The notes below the pieces were generated by a model. The model was not told the DNA's origin, did not search any database, and saw only the letters and a list, made by a program, of their open reading frames with translations. A stretch of DNA of 64,000 bases, from assembly GCA_901472455.1 (NCBI GenBank), contig LR590464.1, positions 3,224,001-3,288,000 on the forward strand. The letters run 5' to 3'. The translations under genes were made by a program, and so were the position numbers. This document shows positions 15,226 to 26,544 of this stretch, one piece after another. Numbering within the stretch: position 1 is the first letter of the stretch; the number at the start of each line of letters is the position of its first letter. Origin of the DNA: Leclercia adecarboxylata (GTDB lineage: Bacteria; Pseudomonadota; Gammaproteobacteria; Enterobacterales; Enterobacteriaceae).

Positions 15226-16420
15226 TTACACTTTTTTTGATAAATTACGATACATAAACATCGAAGATAACATCATAAACACATATGGATTTAAATACCC
15301 AGCACCACGGATGAAAAGTGGGATAATGAATGACAGTAAGAAACAATATGCTAACACATGCTGAGCAGAGTAGGATTTTTTCGAGTTAAACGAAATGAAA
15401 GACTTGATAAATTTAAGCGTAAATAAGATACAGAAAATTAAGCCAATCAGTCCAAATTCAGAAATAAACTTTGACGCTATAAATGATCCATCATACAAAT
15501 TTAAATGCCCTGCCCCTAAGCTTTCCAGTACCTTTTGGCTTTCTCCAACGACGCCATTGTAGCCCATTTGCTGAAGCCGGTCCCCAACCCTAAACTTTCA
15601 GTGAAGTTTAAAAATGCACGTTCCAGTCCAGAAAGATAGACCAGTACAGAAAAGTTAGTAGAGTTGGCAAAACTTAAGCGTGAGGAAAAGTATGTATAAT
15701 CATAAGTAAATTGATAAAAGGTCCAGACAAACAACATTAAACAAAAAGCGACAGCGAAAGGTAAAATCCTGACCTTTTTAAGAGCGATTACGCAGAAGAC
15801 CAAACCAACCAGTAAGGTCAAATTCTGTACCGCAAGAGCAATACTAAACGACACGATAAAAATGATTATCGTTGTTGTTCCTCTCGCATAAAACAATGCA
15901 AACGAGAAGAATGGCAAAAAATATCAAGGCAAATGCAGAGGGTTCAGAGAAAAAACACCATGCTTTTATCTTGCACTACTCCGCCAATGATTAGCACTGC
16001 TCCGACCATTCCAATGGCACAAAGAATGTAAAACATCCTAAATGAAGCTTTTTTAATAGTGGAGTCTGATAAATAGCTAATGTTATTTGCAAAACAAGAT
16101 GCAAAGTAAACCATAAGCAGTAATGATACAACAGAGAAATATACCTTAATATTAAAGAGGTCTGCGATACCATTAACAAAGAAGCTAGAAATTATATTCA
16201 ATATCAATATAAAAAAGACAAGTGCAATTGCTAAACGACAATCACGAGTTATCCATTTCAACCGCAAACAAACGAATAAAACAGTTAATGCGACTAACGT
16301 TGAAAGCGAGAAATTCCCTAGTCCTAATCTATAATAGATAAAATCAGGCGCAATAAACACAAGCATTAAAAAGAATAAAAAAGCATTCGTATTGTGAGGC
16401 CTAATATTATTTATAGTCAT
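15226..16420 (-). CDS. wzy: O-antigen polymerase Wzy (three frameshifts)
   Basis: Very hydrophobic, about 398 residues when corrected, with about ten predicted membrane segments and a larger soluble loop, as in Wzy. The motif FSEPSAFALIF appears once an extra A near 15965 is removed; such an EPS-type motif is common in polymerases. Two further homopolymer indels (A-run at 15916-15921; near 15573) are needed to join the pieces (FLPFFSFALFYARGT, then QMGYNGVVGESQKVLESLG). It polymerises O-units at the periplasmic face and works with wzx and wzz here. Primary sequence is too variable to give the linkage. Confidence 0.78.
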
Positions 16421-16428
16421 ACATTAAC

Positions 16429-17552
16429 TCAATTATTTTTTTTCGCCCACGCATCCCAATTTAAATGACTATGATATCGTTCAAATGCATTATTTGAATA
16501 ACGATTATAGTTATCAAAATTGTTTATTATTTCATAAATACTGTTTGCAAAGGCTAGTGAATCGGTTGGATCATCAATCAACAACCCAGTTTTCACCTTC
16601 CAACAACAATTGAGCTAATGCCACCTGTATTGGTTGCAACGACTGGCATTCCATAAGCCGCCGCCTCACAGAACACCATGCCATAGCATTCTGCTATTGT
16701 TGGAAGTAACAGTACATCTGATTTCATGAGAACATTTTTAAAAATAGTCATGTCAGATGGAATGTCTTTATTTAAGCGGCCCGTTACTTCAACCCAATCT
16801 GGAAGCTCGCTCGTTTCAGGAGTGCATCCACAAACAATAAGCTTAGCGTCAATATTTTTGCTTTTACGTAAATATTCAACTGCCTCTAACGCTACTTTTC
16901 CACCTTTACGTTCCCAGTCAACGCCCAGGAATAATAAGGTAAATGATTTATCATCATCTTGTGTTCTAATTTTCGGATGAGCATTAGGTTCTACTAATAT
17001 TAGCCCCCCCACAGTAATTTTTTAACTTTTGACTCTGGTAATTTGTAATGTTTAACGCAAAACTCAGCAGCCCAGTCTGAAGGGAAGGAAACTATTGCAG
17101 CATTATTTAACGCAGCTCTTTCCTATCTTGCTCCCCTGATAATGGAAAGAATCATTAATAGAATTAAAATTGCTATAGTATTTTTTTCAGCTGGTCGTAG
17201 GTTGTGTCTGATAAATATAATATCGGAATATTAGTTTTCAAATGTGCTATTTGAGTAGAGCCTGCCGGCGCGATAATGAAATCCACATCTGATATTTTTT
17301 TAGAATTTTATTAAACCGAAATGCGTACTCATACGATAAAATTGAAGAATAACTATAATCATAATTGATCCCAAACAATTTAAGAAACAGTTTAAATGCT
17401 TTCAAAAATGGTTTAGTTAACGAATTTATAGGACCAAGCACCTTAACATCAATATTATGTCTTTTTAACGCAGACAACATATAATAAGGCGTCCCTGACC
17501 AACTACCTGTTGAGGTGGGATCATAGGATGACAGAAATGCAACTTTCATCAA
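16429..17552 (-). CDS. GT4-type glycosyltransferase of the O-antigen locus (several frameshifts)
   Basis: Reconstructed protein of about 373 residues. It starts MMKVAFLSSYDPTSTGSWSG, passes through a middle part seen only after correction (SDVDFIIAPAGSTQIAHL, FPSDWAAEFCVKHYKLPESKVKK), and reaches a clear GT4 C-terminal domain (TLLFLGVDWERKGG, LLLPTIAECYGMVFCEAAAYGMPVVATNTGG). The end, NWDAWAKKNN then TGA at 16429, is 9 bp before wzy. At least four indels (near 17275, 17180, 17115 and 17010), plus one near 16590, split it. Donor sugar unknown. It could be a true pseudogene, but the corrected frame is well conserved throughout. Confidence 0.72.
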
Positions 17553-17561
17553 TGTACTCCA

Positions 17562-18335
17562 CTAAAAAAAGGCTTTGGTTTTTGCACAATATTTAATAAT
17601 ACTTTTTACATGCCAAACGAAATGTTTTGAGAATAATGATCTATTGGCATGCTGTGCTTTATGCACTGCGCTAATCGTTGGGTAATAAACCAAAGCAACA
17701 CCTTCTGCTTTGCTTCTAAAGCAAATATCGATATCTTCACAATACATGAAAAATGATTCATCAAAGCCGCCTAGTCTGGCGTAATGATCTGCCCGAAATG
17801 CGAGGAATGAACCAGCAGCCCAATCAACAATACATTTATTATTGACAGCGCTTTTTTCGATAATAGTTTATTTTTAAAGCCAAGATATGAAAGGAAAAAA
17901 TCCTTAAACTTTGGAAAATGCCTTATCGAATTATCATAAACAGTTTTTTAAATCGTCTTTATATAAATTTATTGTTGCAGCTTTTTCATTATTTTGCCGC
18001 ATAGAATCACATAATTTTATTACGTCATTCAAATCAATTAACACATCTGGATTCAAAACAATAAAGTAATCTTCTTCTTTCATGTTTAAATGATTTTTAC
18101 AGAAGTTAAAAACAATATTGTTATTATCGCCAAAACCACGATTAAAATGCTCATTGATAAAATAGATACATTCTGAATCATTTTCATTTAAAGAAGAATG
18201 TATTTTATTATTTTTTACTACAAGGAATACATCCTTATAATTTTTGACTTGTTCTAAAATCCCACTTTCACGAATCATATCATCATGACCATGAGATACA
18301 ATGGAAATAAATATCTTGCTGTGATTATTTTCCAT
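17562..18335 (-). CDS. GT2 (rhamnosyltransferase-like) glycosyltransferase (frameshifted)
   Basis: Starts at 18335 (MENNHSKIFISIVSHGHDDMI) with AGGA upstream, inside the last codons of the preceding gene. Residues 1-130 carry the GT2 nucleotide-binding fold (FNRGFGDNNN, FIVLNPDVLID). After indels near 17940 and 17860 the C-terminal half continues with DWAAGSFLAFRADHYARLGGFDE and MYCEDIDICFR, the segment typical of rhamnosyltransferase-like GT2 enzymes. Corrected length is about 257 residues. With rmlBDA upstream, a dTDP-deoxyhexose donor is a reasonable inference only. Confidence 0.75.
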
Positions 18336-19288
18336 GTTGTAATTTTTTCCTACCAAAACTAAAAATGATGAGAAGACATACAATCATCTTGTTGAATTCT
18401 TTTCGTCTGGCCCTGTTAAAAGCAACACCAAACAGAGACAACCAAACTGTGATGTAACATTCAGGATAAAATTGGCAGTCACAAGAAGCCGGTTTCTGAT
18501 GGAGCAAAAATCTGCAACTTTGCTCTTTCCGCCACCCGTGCTTGCACCTTCTTTATGATAAACAATGCTATCAGAACAGATACCTAGCTTGAAGTTAGCC
18601 TTTCTTGCTCGCAAACAAATATCTAATTCTTCGTAATATAAAAAATAGTCTTCATACATCAAACCAATTTTATTTAAGCATTCTTTAGTAAAGAACATAG
18701 CCGCGCCGATTACGTAATCGATTTGCTGTGCAACAATTTCATCATTATATTTAGCATGAGCACTTTCACCAATGCCGTATTGTTTAGTAGTACACAGCCA
18801 TTTATTATGTAACCACCCAAGCCTTGTTGAGTTTCTCTGTCATCAAAATAAACCAACCGAGAACCACATATCCCAATGTTTGAATCTTGATTACATTTAT
18901 CAACTAAATATTGGAGGGCATTGGCATCAACTTCTGTATCATTGTTCAGCACCCAGACATAATCTGCATCATCCTGATTAAGCGCGAATTTCACGCCAAG
19001 ATTATTCCCACCAGCATAGCCGCGATTATAGTCTGACTGAATGTAAATTATTTTTTCATCAGGCTTAACTTTATATTTATTAATATCTTCTGAAGTAATT
19101 ATCGTAGCCTGGCTATTATCACTGACCTTATTGATTACTTCATTTTTTATTGTAGTATATGAGTCATCAGTTGATTTATTATCTACTATAACAATTCTAA
19201 ATTTATCATAATTCATCTGGAGTAAGCTATTAACACACAAACATGTGTCTTTCGCACCATTCCAGTTTAATACTATTACATATACCAT
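18325..19288 (-). CDS. GT2 family glycosyltransferase (two frameshifts)
   Basis: Start ATG at 19288 (MVYVIVLNWNGAKDTCLCVNSLLQ); an in-frame GTG at 19291 is possible. GT2 motifs are IVIVDNKSTDDS, YNRGYAGGNN and VWVLNNDTEVD. An indel near 18805 and another near 18485 break it. The corrected C terminus reads FYPECYITVWLSLFGVAFNRARRK and stops at 18325, overlapping the next GT2 start by 11 bp, which supports the reconstruction. It is similar in kind to WbbL-like transferases. It sits between wzx and the second GT2 gene; substrate not assignable. Confidence 0.78.
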
Positions 19289-19292
19289 CACT

Positions 19293-20557
19293 TTACCTTT
19301 GCTTCTTCATAAGAATATTACATCTATGGCTCATATAATACAAAAGTATAAAATCAACAATAACCCTTGCAGTCCATAAAAAGGCAACACCAACAATGCC
19401 AAATTGTTTTGTAAAGACAAACAACAGGATCATATACGGGATAAATTCCAGCATATGAATATAAGCTGTATATTTCGCTTTCCCGAAAGCTTGTATATTT
19501 GCAAAAGGTATTTGTGAGAAGCAGTTAAAGAAAAAGCCAACAATCATAATTTGTAGGATTGTTGACGATGTTCCTGCAAATTGACTACCCATCCAGATAG
19601 TTAATATTTTTTCTGCGAACAAATATACGAAAAGGCACAGAGGGAAACAGATAAGCGTCATCAGCTTGTAGGCATATTTTTGATGCTTAATAGACTCATC
19701 ATAATTATTCAAACAGCTAAGTTTTGGGAAAATAGCTTTACCTAACGAACCGGGAATTATCGATAATCTGTTTACAAGCTCATTTGGCACCGTATAAAAA
19801 GAGATTTTCGATGCACCCGCAATATTTGATAAGATAAATCTATCCATACTGATCAACAGCGGAGAGATAATATTACTGACGGTGACCCACCCCTCCATAA
19901 GTAAAACATCCGCTTTAGCACTGAGAGTGAAAAATATTTTATACCTAATGTTATTCTTTTCCTGACATATAAATAACTTAATACTAAGCAAATGATCCTT
20001 GCCAAAGCAATGCCTAATACGGCATAGAAAAGAGTTTCCTGGTAGAATACAAAGCAAACAGGCAAACCAGCAATAAGTGAGTTACCTATGCTTTTTTGAA
20101 TGTTTAAGTGTCCAAAATATTCACGGCCTTCAAGTTCGGCGAGGAATATTTGCGTCACCAAGAAAACAGGAATCAGTAAGGCAAGAATAATGATTGAGTT
20201 GTAAACATCGGAATAATACTGGCTGCTAATATTAAGCAAGGTGATGATATTATCCTTGAATACAAATAACGCCCCTCCGCCTAACGCACCTAATATAAAG
20301 ATAGCGACCAGCGATGTATTAATGACGATATTGCTGTCTACTTTATTTTCTTTTAATAAAGCTATTTCACGTACTACAGCTCTTGTTAAACCTGCATCAA
20401 ATATGCTTGCATATCCAATGACAATCATCGACAACGTATACAGGCCAAATAATTCAACGCCTATTTTTCGTGCGATGATTCCAAATGCTGGAATGGCTAT
20501 TAATGTTGGGATTGCATACCCTGCCATATTCCATATGCTGTTTTTCAAAAGTGACAT
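19293..20557 (-). CDS. wzx: O-antigen flippase Wzx (one frameshift)
   Basis: About 421 residues, strongly hydrophobic, with about 12 membrane segments. The MATE/MOP-type N terminus (MSLLKNSIWNMAGYAIPTLIAIPAFGIIARKIG) is diagnostic for polysaccharide flippases. The frame breaks near 19890 (GGWVTVSNIISPLLISMDRFILSNIAG resumes in another frame). It moves the lipid-linked O-unit to the periplasm for Wzy. First gene of the AT-rich block, separated from rmlA by 220 bp that hold a possible gene remnant. Confidence 0.85.
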
Positions 20558-20643
20558 AAGCTAATTAATTTCTGTTCATAAAAGTGTTTTTATTTTAACC
20601 TTTTCTGAAATGGCTGATTTTTCTCACATATCTGATTAATCAA

Positions 20644-20760
20644 TCATTCAAAATGACTTGTCTGGAATGCGGCGACATGACGTCTTGTCATCATCCTTTC
20701 AAACGCATCACGGCCTTTCAGGAGCTTAAATAGAGATGTGCCGCATTCAACGTTGTCACA
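20644..20760 (-). pseudogene. Possible 3' remnant of an unidentified gene between rmlA and wzx
   Basis: This 220-bp spacer (20558-20777) has visibly higher GC than the neighbouring wzx. It holds an uninterrupted minus-strand frame of 38 codons ending at a TGA at 20646-20644, containing SLFKLLKGRDAFERMMTRRH. There is no start codon or ribosome site. The composition suggests the tail of a gene lost during O-antigen recombination. I do not recognise the family, and chance open frame remains possible. Confidence 0.3.
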
Positions 20761-20777
20761 TTAACTACATTGTCAGG

Positions 20778-21656
20778 TTAATAACCTTTAAGCATCTTCA
20801 ACAAATATTGACCGTAGGCATTCTTCGCTAAAGGTTTGGCAAGCGACTTAACCTGCTCCGCATCAATAAACCCTTTTCGATAAGCAATCTCTTCCGGGCA
20901 GGCCACCTTTAATCCCTGGCGCTCTTCAATGGTCGCAATGAAGTTACTCGCTTCAATCAGACTCTGATGTGTACCGGTATCCAGCCAGGCAAAACCGCGT
21001 CCCATCATGGCAACGGACAGACGCCCCTGCTCCATATAGATCCGGTTAATATCTGTGATTTCCAGTTCACCGCGCGCAGAGGGCTTAAGGCTTTTCGCCA
21101 TCTCAACAACGCTATTGTCATAGAAATAGAGTCCGGTTACGGCGTAATTGCTTTTTGGCTCAACCGGTTTTTCTTCGAGGCTGACAGCCGTACCGTCTTT
21201 ATCAAACTCCACGACACCATAGCGCTCAGGATCGTTAACATGATAAGCAAAGACGGTAGCACCGCTTTCTTTACTCACCGCGGAGTCCATCAACTTCGGC
21301 AGGTCATGACCATAGAAGATGTTGTCGCCCAGCACCAGCGCACAATCGTCATCGCCGATGAATTCTTCGCCCAGGATAAATGCCTGCGCCAGGCCGTCCG
21401 GACTTGGCTGGACTTTATACTGCAGGTTAAGGCCCCACTGACTGCCATCACCAAGCAGCTGTTCAAAGCGTGGCGTATCCTGCGGGGTACTGATAATCAG
21501 AATGTCGCGAATCCCCGCCAGCATCAGCGTAGTCAGCGGGTAATAGATCATCGGCTTGTCATAGATCGGTAGCAGTTGTTTGCTGACAGCCATAGTGACC
21601 GGGTACAGACGAGTTCCTGAACCACCGGCTAAAATAATCCCTTTACGCGTTTTCAT
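20778..21656 (-). CDS. rmlA: Glucose-1-phosphate thymidylyltransferase
   Basis: Makes dTDP-glucose from dTTP and Glc-1-P. Intact, 292 residues. It opens [21 protein letters not shown] with the nucleotidyltransferase signature and keeps [19 protein letters not shown] and [10 protein letters not shown]. Third in the rmlB-rmlD-rmlA series, 52 bp after rmlD. Also called rfbA. Confidence 0.97.
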   Translation of the reverse strand: MKTRKGIILAGGSGTRLYPVTMAVSKQLLPIYDKPMIYYPLTTLMLAGIRDILIISTPQDTPRFEQLLGDGSQWGLNLQYKVQPSPDGLAQAFILGEEFIGDDDCALVLGDNIFYGHDLPKLMDSAVSKESGATVFAYHVNDPERYGVVEFDKDGTAVSLEEKPVEPKSNYAVTGLYFYDNSVVEMAKSLKPSARGELEITDINRIYMEQGRLSVAMMGRGFAWLDTGTHQSLIEASNFIATIEERQGLKVACPEEIAYRKGFIDAEQVKSLAKPLAKNAYGQYLLKMLKGY

Positions 21657-21708
21657 TTCATCATCTCTTTATGTGCAAAATGCCCGTAAACGGGCATTTA
21701 ATGTAAGG

Positions 21709-22611
21709 TCAGACCGCAGTCGTCGTAAACAATTCTGCCAGCATACGCTTTACGCCGGTTTCCCACGCAGGTAATACGAGATCAAAGTTTTGCTGGAATT
21801 TATCTGTGTTCAGACGGGAGTTATTCGGGCGACGTGCCGGAGTAGGATAAGCACTGGTAGGAACGGCGTTGAGCGTAGTAATCGCCAGTTCAATACCAGC
21901 CTTACGCGCCTCGTCGAACACCAGGGCGGCATAGTCGTGCCAGGTAGTCACCCCCACTCGCAACCAGATGATAAAGTCCTGCAACATCAGGTTGCTTCAG
22001 CGCCACGCGGATCGCATGTGCCGTGCAGTCTGCCAGCAGCTCAGCACCTGTTGGCGCGCCAAACTGATCGTTGATAACCGACATCTCTGTCCGCTCTTTT
22101 GCAAAAACGCAGCATGGTTTTCGCAAAGTTATTTCCCTTACCGGCATAAACCCAGCTGGTACGGAAAATTAAGTGGCGAGCACAGTGTGCCTGCAAAGCC
22201 TTTTCGCCCGCCAGCTTGGTTTCGCCATACACATTCAGCGGTGCTGTCGCATCCGTTTCTCGCCACGGTTCTTCGCCGTTACCCGGGAAAACGTAATCGG
22301 TAGAATAGTGTACAACCCAGGCACCGATTTTAGCCGCCTCTTTAGCGATGGCCTCAACGCTTGTGGCATTCAGCAACTGGGCGAATTCTGCTTCTGATTC
22401 GGCTTTATCTACGGCCGTATGCGCCGCCGCATTCACAATCACATCTGGCTTAATGCGACGCACGGTTTCCGCTACGCCTTCCTGGATTGCTGAAATCACC
22501 GCAATATTCGCTGGAGTGAACATCGACGGCAATCAGGTTACCAAGGGGAGCAAGCGAGCGTTGCAGCTCCCAACCCACCTGCCCTGTTTTGCCGAACAAA
22601 AGGATATTCAT
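21709..22611 (-). CDS. rmlD: dTDP-4-dehydrorhamnose reductase (three frameshifts)
   Basis: NAD(P)H-dependent reductase finishing dTDP-L-rhamnose. The start at 22611 ([20 protein letters not shown]) overlaps the rmlB stop (TAATG). Motifs: NAAAHTAVDKAE, DYVFPG, YGETK active site, YPTPARRPNNSRL. Three single-base insertions (near 22470, 22105 and 21955, each beside a short G or T run) account exactly for its 903 bp against the expected 900. It normally acts on the product of RmlC, for which no gene is present in this window. Confidence 0.92.
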
Positions 22612-23696
22612 TACTGACGTTCCCCGTAGTTCTGTTCAATCCAGGATTGATAGTTGCCGCTTTTGACATTCTCGACCCACTGGGTGTTAGCCAGATACCA
22701 CTCCACCGTTTTACGGATCCCGCTCTCGAAGGTTTCCTGCGGTTTCCAGCCCAATGTCTGGCTAATCTTATCCGCATCGATGGCATAACGGCGATCATGG
22801 CCGGGGCGGTCAGTAACATAGGTAATTTGATCGCGATAAGAGCCATCTTTTGGCACGATCTCATCAAGCAGATCGCAAATAGTATGCACAACATCCAGGT
22901 TTTGTTTCTCGTTATGGCCGCCGATGTTGTAGGTTTCGCCTGGCTTACCCTGGGTCACTACCGTATAGAGCGCACGGGCGTGATCTTCGACATAGAGCCA
23001 GTCGCGGATCTGATCGCCCTTGCCGTAAATCGGCAGCGCTTTTCCGTCCAGGGCGTTCAGGATCACCAGCGGGATCAGTTTTTCCGGGAAGTGATAAGGC
23101 CCGTAGTTATTTGAGCAGTTGGTGACGATGGTCGGGAAGCCGTAGGTACGCAACCATGCGCGCACGAGGTGATCGCTGGACGCCTTCGAGGCTGAATAGG
23201 GACTGCTTGGCGCATACGCCGTGGTCTCGGTAAACAGCGGCAGCTCGGTAGACGCAGGATGTTCGTCCGGGTGCGGCAGATCGCCGTAAACTTCGTCGGT
23301 GGAAATATGATGGAAACGGAACGCTTTTTTCGCCTGATCGTCCAGCGTTGACCAGTACGCTCGGCCCGCTTCGAGCAGCACGTAAGTCCCAACGATATTG
23401 GTCTCGATAAACGCAGCCGGGCCGGTAATCGAACGGTCAACGTGACTTTCCGCCGCCAGATGCATCACCGCGTCAGGCTTATGCTCGGCAAAGATACGGT
23501 CCATTGCCGCTTTGTCGCAAATATCGGCATGCTCAAAAGCGTAACGCGGGCTGTTGCTCACCTCAGCCAGAGATTCCAGGTTACCGGCGTAGGTCAATTT
23601 ATCGACATTAACCACCGAATCCTGGGTGTTTTGAATAATATGTCGTACAACCGCAGAGCCGATGAAACCGGCACCACCAGTAACAAGAATTTTCAC
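22611..23696 (-). CDS. rmlB: dTDP-glucose 4,6-dehydratase
   Basis: Converts dTDP-glucose to dTDP-4-keto-6-deoxyglucose. Intact, 361 residues. NAD loop [12 protein letters not shown] (6-17), STDEVYGDL, active site [22 protein letters not shown]. First gene after the JUMPstart element, so the likely first gene of the O-antigen operon. Also called rfbB. Confidence 0.97.
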   Translation of the reverse strand: MKILVTGGAGFIGSAVVRHIIQNTQDSVVNVDKLTYAGNLESLAEVSNSPRYAFEHADICDKAAMDRIFAEHKPDAVMHLAAESHVDRSITGPAAFIETNIVGTYVLLEAGRAYWSTLDDQAKKAFRFHHISTDEVYGDLPHPDEHPASTELPLFTETTAYAPSSPYSASKASSDHLVRAWLRTYGFPTIVTNCSNNYGPYHFPEKLIPLVILNALDGKALPIYGKGDQIRDWLYVEDHARALYTVVTQGKPGETYNIGGHNEKQNLDVVHTICDLLDEIVPKDGSYRDQITYVTDRPGHDRRYAIDADKISQTLGWKPQETFESGIRKTVEWYLANTQWVENVKSGNYQSWIEQNYGERQ

Positions 23697-23774
23697 GCGT
23701 TATTTTCCGTTAAATGTTTACATTGGGATAATGGATTTCTGAAAATGCCTTAAAGCGAATATTCAGAAATCAGA

Positions 23775-23813
23775 CACGCTACCGCCCCTGGCTTAACAGC
23801 TACCAGTGCACTG
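23775..23813 (-). promoter_or_regulatory. JUMPstart with ops element (RfaH recruitment) of the O-antigen operon
   Basis: Read on the minus strand this 39-bp segment matches the JUMPstart consensus and ends in GGCGGTAGCGTG (23775-23786), the ops motif. In E. coli ops pauses polymerase and loads RfaH, which suppresses termination in long polysaccharide operons. It lies 79 bp before rmlB. The rest of the 373-bp galF-rmlB gap (23697-24069) holds the operon promoter region, AT-rich with no certain -35/-10, and the galF terminator. Confidence 0.9.
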
Positions 23814-23984
23814 AACGTGATCATATTGAGAGGTATGTAATCGCCTTTCCCCGACAAATCGTGACAGGGTAGCGTTTAAGTCAATTAATAATTGTCGTCT
23901 TAAATGCGTGTAGAAACAAGGGAAAAAAAGCAAGCCAGCCATACAAAAAAACATCGATTAAGCCACTGAAAATTAAGAAAATAT

Positions 23985-24049
23985 TTAAAAAGAAAACGGC
24001 AGTGTCATTCACATGGCTTATAAAAGCCTGGAATGATCCACTGCCGTTT
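23985..24049 (-). terminator. galF terminator
   Basis: On the minus strand AAACGGCAGTG pairs with CACTGCCGTTT (24039-24049 with 23994-24004). Nested complementary pairs lie inside and a T-rich run follows. It begins 21 bp after the galF stop. Confidence 0.75.
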
Positions 24050-24069
24050 AGTCAACGACAAACCAATCG

Positions 24070-24966
24070 TTAGTCTTTGGTTAGTAGTTTCTTCATGCTT
24101 TCCCGGAACTTTTGCCCTTCTTTCAGGTTACGAAGACCATACTGAACAAAGGCTTGCATGTATCCCATTTTTTTACCGCAGTCGTAGCTGTCACCGGTCA
24201 TCAGCATCGCATCGACAGACTGCTTCTTCGCCAGTTCCGCGATAGCATCCGTCAGCTGAATACGATCCCATGCGCCTGGCTCGGTACGCTCCAGCTCAGC
24301 CCAAATTTCAGCGTTGAGCACATAGCGGCCAACGGCCATCAGATCGGAGTCGAGCGTCTGCGGCTGATCCGGTTTCTCGATAAACTCAACGATACGGCTG
24401 ACTTTACCTTCTGAATCCAGCGGCTCTTTGGTCTGAATGACAGAGTATTCGGACAGATCGCCCTTCATACGCTTCGCCAGCACCTGGCTACGGCCGGTCT
24501 CGTTGAAACGCGCCACCATAGCAGCAAGGTTGTAGCGCAGCGGATCGGCAGAGGCGTTGTCCAGAATGATGTCCGGCAACACGACCACAAACGGGTTATC
24601 GCCGACCACAGGACGCGCGCACAGGATTGAGTGACCAAGCCCCAGCGGTTGCGCCTGGCGAACGTTCATAATAGTCACACCTGGCGGGCAGATGGACTGC
24701 ACTTCTGCCAGCAGCTGACGCTTAACGCGCTGCTCCAGAAGGGCTTCGAGTTCGTAGGAGGTGTCGAAGTGGTTTTCTACCGCATTCTTTGAAGAATGGG
24801 TCACCAGAACGATTTCTTTGATCCCTGCAGCAACAATCTCGTCGACGATGTATTGGATCATCGGCTTGTCAACGATCGGCAGCATCTCTTTAGGAATGGC
24901 TTTTGTGGCCGGGAGCATATGCATGCCCAGACCAGCTACCGGAATAACCGCTTTCAAATTAATCAT
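24070..24966 (-). CDS. galF: GalF, UTP-glucose-1-phosphate uridylyltransferase-like regulatory subunit
   Basis: Intact, 298 residues. The signature reads [20 protein letters not shown], with MH where the catalytic paralogue GalU has TR, the known GalF feature. It is thought to modulate GalU and UDP-glucose supply. It sits between colanic acid and O-antigen operons as in E. coli. The 179-bp gap to wcaM (24967-25145) probably holds its promoter; I see no clear wcaM terminator there. Confidence 0.96.
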   Translation of the reverse strand: MINLKAVIPVAGLGMHMLPATKAIPKEMLPIVDKPMIQYIVDEIVAAGIKEIVLVTHSSKNAVENHFDTSYELEALLEQRVKRQLLAEVQSICPPGVTIMNVRQAQPLGLGHSILCARPVVGDNPFVVVLPDIILDNASADPLRYNLAAMVARFNETGRSQVLAKRMKGDLSEYSVIQTKEPLDSEGKVSRIVEFIEKPDQPQTLDSDLMAVGRYVLNAEIWAELERTEPGAWDRIQLTDAIAELAKKQSVDAMLMTGDSYDCGKKMGYMQAFVQYGLRNLKEGQKFRESMKKLLTKD

Positions 24967-25145
24967 ATTTCTTCCACCTTAAAAATGGTTGCCGAATTAT
25001 AGCTCTTTAGCATGGTTTCGCCAGCACGGATTGCTACAAATCTGATGACGATGTTACGCAACTATCGTCTAAATTCCAGTAGTTGCAATCCGAATCCGCG
25101 CGCTTCAATTCCAGGAATCTTCGCAAAATGCCGTCTGGTTAATTT

Positions 25146-26531
25146 CTAGCGCTTTGGCAGACTAAAATTCAGCCGTTCCGTGTTAATGGTATGGTGATCG
25201 ACGCGGTCAATATCCACCGAGCTTTGGCCCTTTTCATTAATCGCGTTAATGTTGGCCAGCGACAGCAACGTCTCTTTGCGAGCCATAAATTTCCCGCGCA
25301 CATCTTTGCGCAGATCAAAGTTCAGCTTCAGGGCAGGCCCGACACTGGAATCCTGCATCACGTTGATATTACGCATAAAAAGATGCTGCGGTTTATTATG
25401 TAACTCAAGCGTGGCACGCTTCATCTCGATATTGGTGATGGCCACGAACGAGGTCGCATTGCCGGAGGAGATCTGTATTCCGCGCAGCTTTCGCGCAAGT
25501 TTCTGGTTGTCGAGATGGATATTGTTGAGGCGAAAATTCTGCGGTATCGACAAATAATTGCCTTTAATCACACCGTACCCAATTAACATGCCTGCGCTGC
25601 CGGTCATTTCAACATTATCGATGACAAAATTATCACAGCCATATATCGCTACCGTGGCGTTATCAATGCCCGCTTTTTTGCTGAAATCCGGGGTGATATT
25701 TTTGGCTTTAACATTACGGATAATAAAGTGTTTGCCATTCTCAACGTGCACTAACTGGCGGCAGTTGCTGCCGGTGATATTGGCCACCACAAAGTTCTTC
25801 ACCGCCTGGTCTTCCGGGTAGGCATTATCATAGGTACTGCCGGCCAGCCCGATGCCGATGCCCCAGTTAATTTTACCGTTGGTGCAGTCGATATGGTCGA
25901 TAACGTGGTCGGAGATCAGGATGTTCTGGTCGTTGATCGCCACGTTCCACTCAATGGCATCGCCCTGCAGATAGCTGAAGTGACAGTTAGTGATCCGTGC
26001 GCCATCCACCTGGTTATGGAAACCCTGACGCAGGATCGCATAGTTGGCTTTAGTGACCCGCAGGTTGTCGATCACCAGGTTGCGCATTACTCTCGGTTTT
26101 TTGCCGCCGATATAAATCTGGGTCACCGGGCCATAACCGCTCATCGCCAGCCCCTGGATCACGCAGTCGGAACCGCGGACGTCGAGGGTGATGTTTTCGC
26201 TGCGCCCCTCCCCTTCGCCAATCACCTTACTGCCATCCTGCAACACCAGCCGCCCCGCGTCCGTTGCCGGTCAGCGCGCCGCGGATGCGCAGGGTTTTGC
26301 CCTCGGGATAAAAATGGCGGTGTTGATGTTGTCGCAGGTAAGCCCGGCGGGTACCACCACCGTGTCGCCTTCGGTAAAGGCCTTTTTGAACGCCGCGATC
26401 CAGTCACGATGGTTATAGCGACTGATGTCCACCGTGGCGTTGTTTGCTGCGGCCCGCACGCCTATTAGCGGTGCGGCGGCCAGTACGGAACAGGTGGTGA
26501 CAAACGCGCGGCGCGTCATCTCTTTCGGCAT
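25146..26531 (-). CDS. wcaM: Colanic acid biosynthesis protein WcaM (two compensating indels)
   Basis: About 461 residues, near the 464 of E. coli. The N terminus [29 protein letters not shown] is a Tat-like signal (TRRAF). The body has repeated beta-helix-type asparagine-rich turns, as in right-handed parallel beta-helix proteins. A missing base near 26305 and an extra G near 26260 break then restore the frame. Last gene of the colanic acid operon. The precise role is undefined; a periplasmic polysaccharide-modifying or binding job is inference. Confidence 0.9.
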
Positions 26532-26544
26532 ATCGCCTCCCTTT

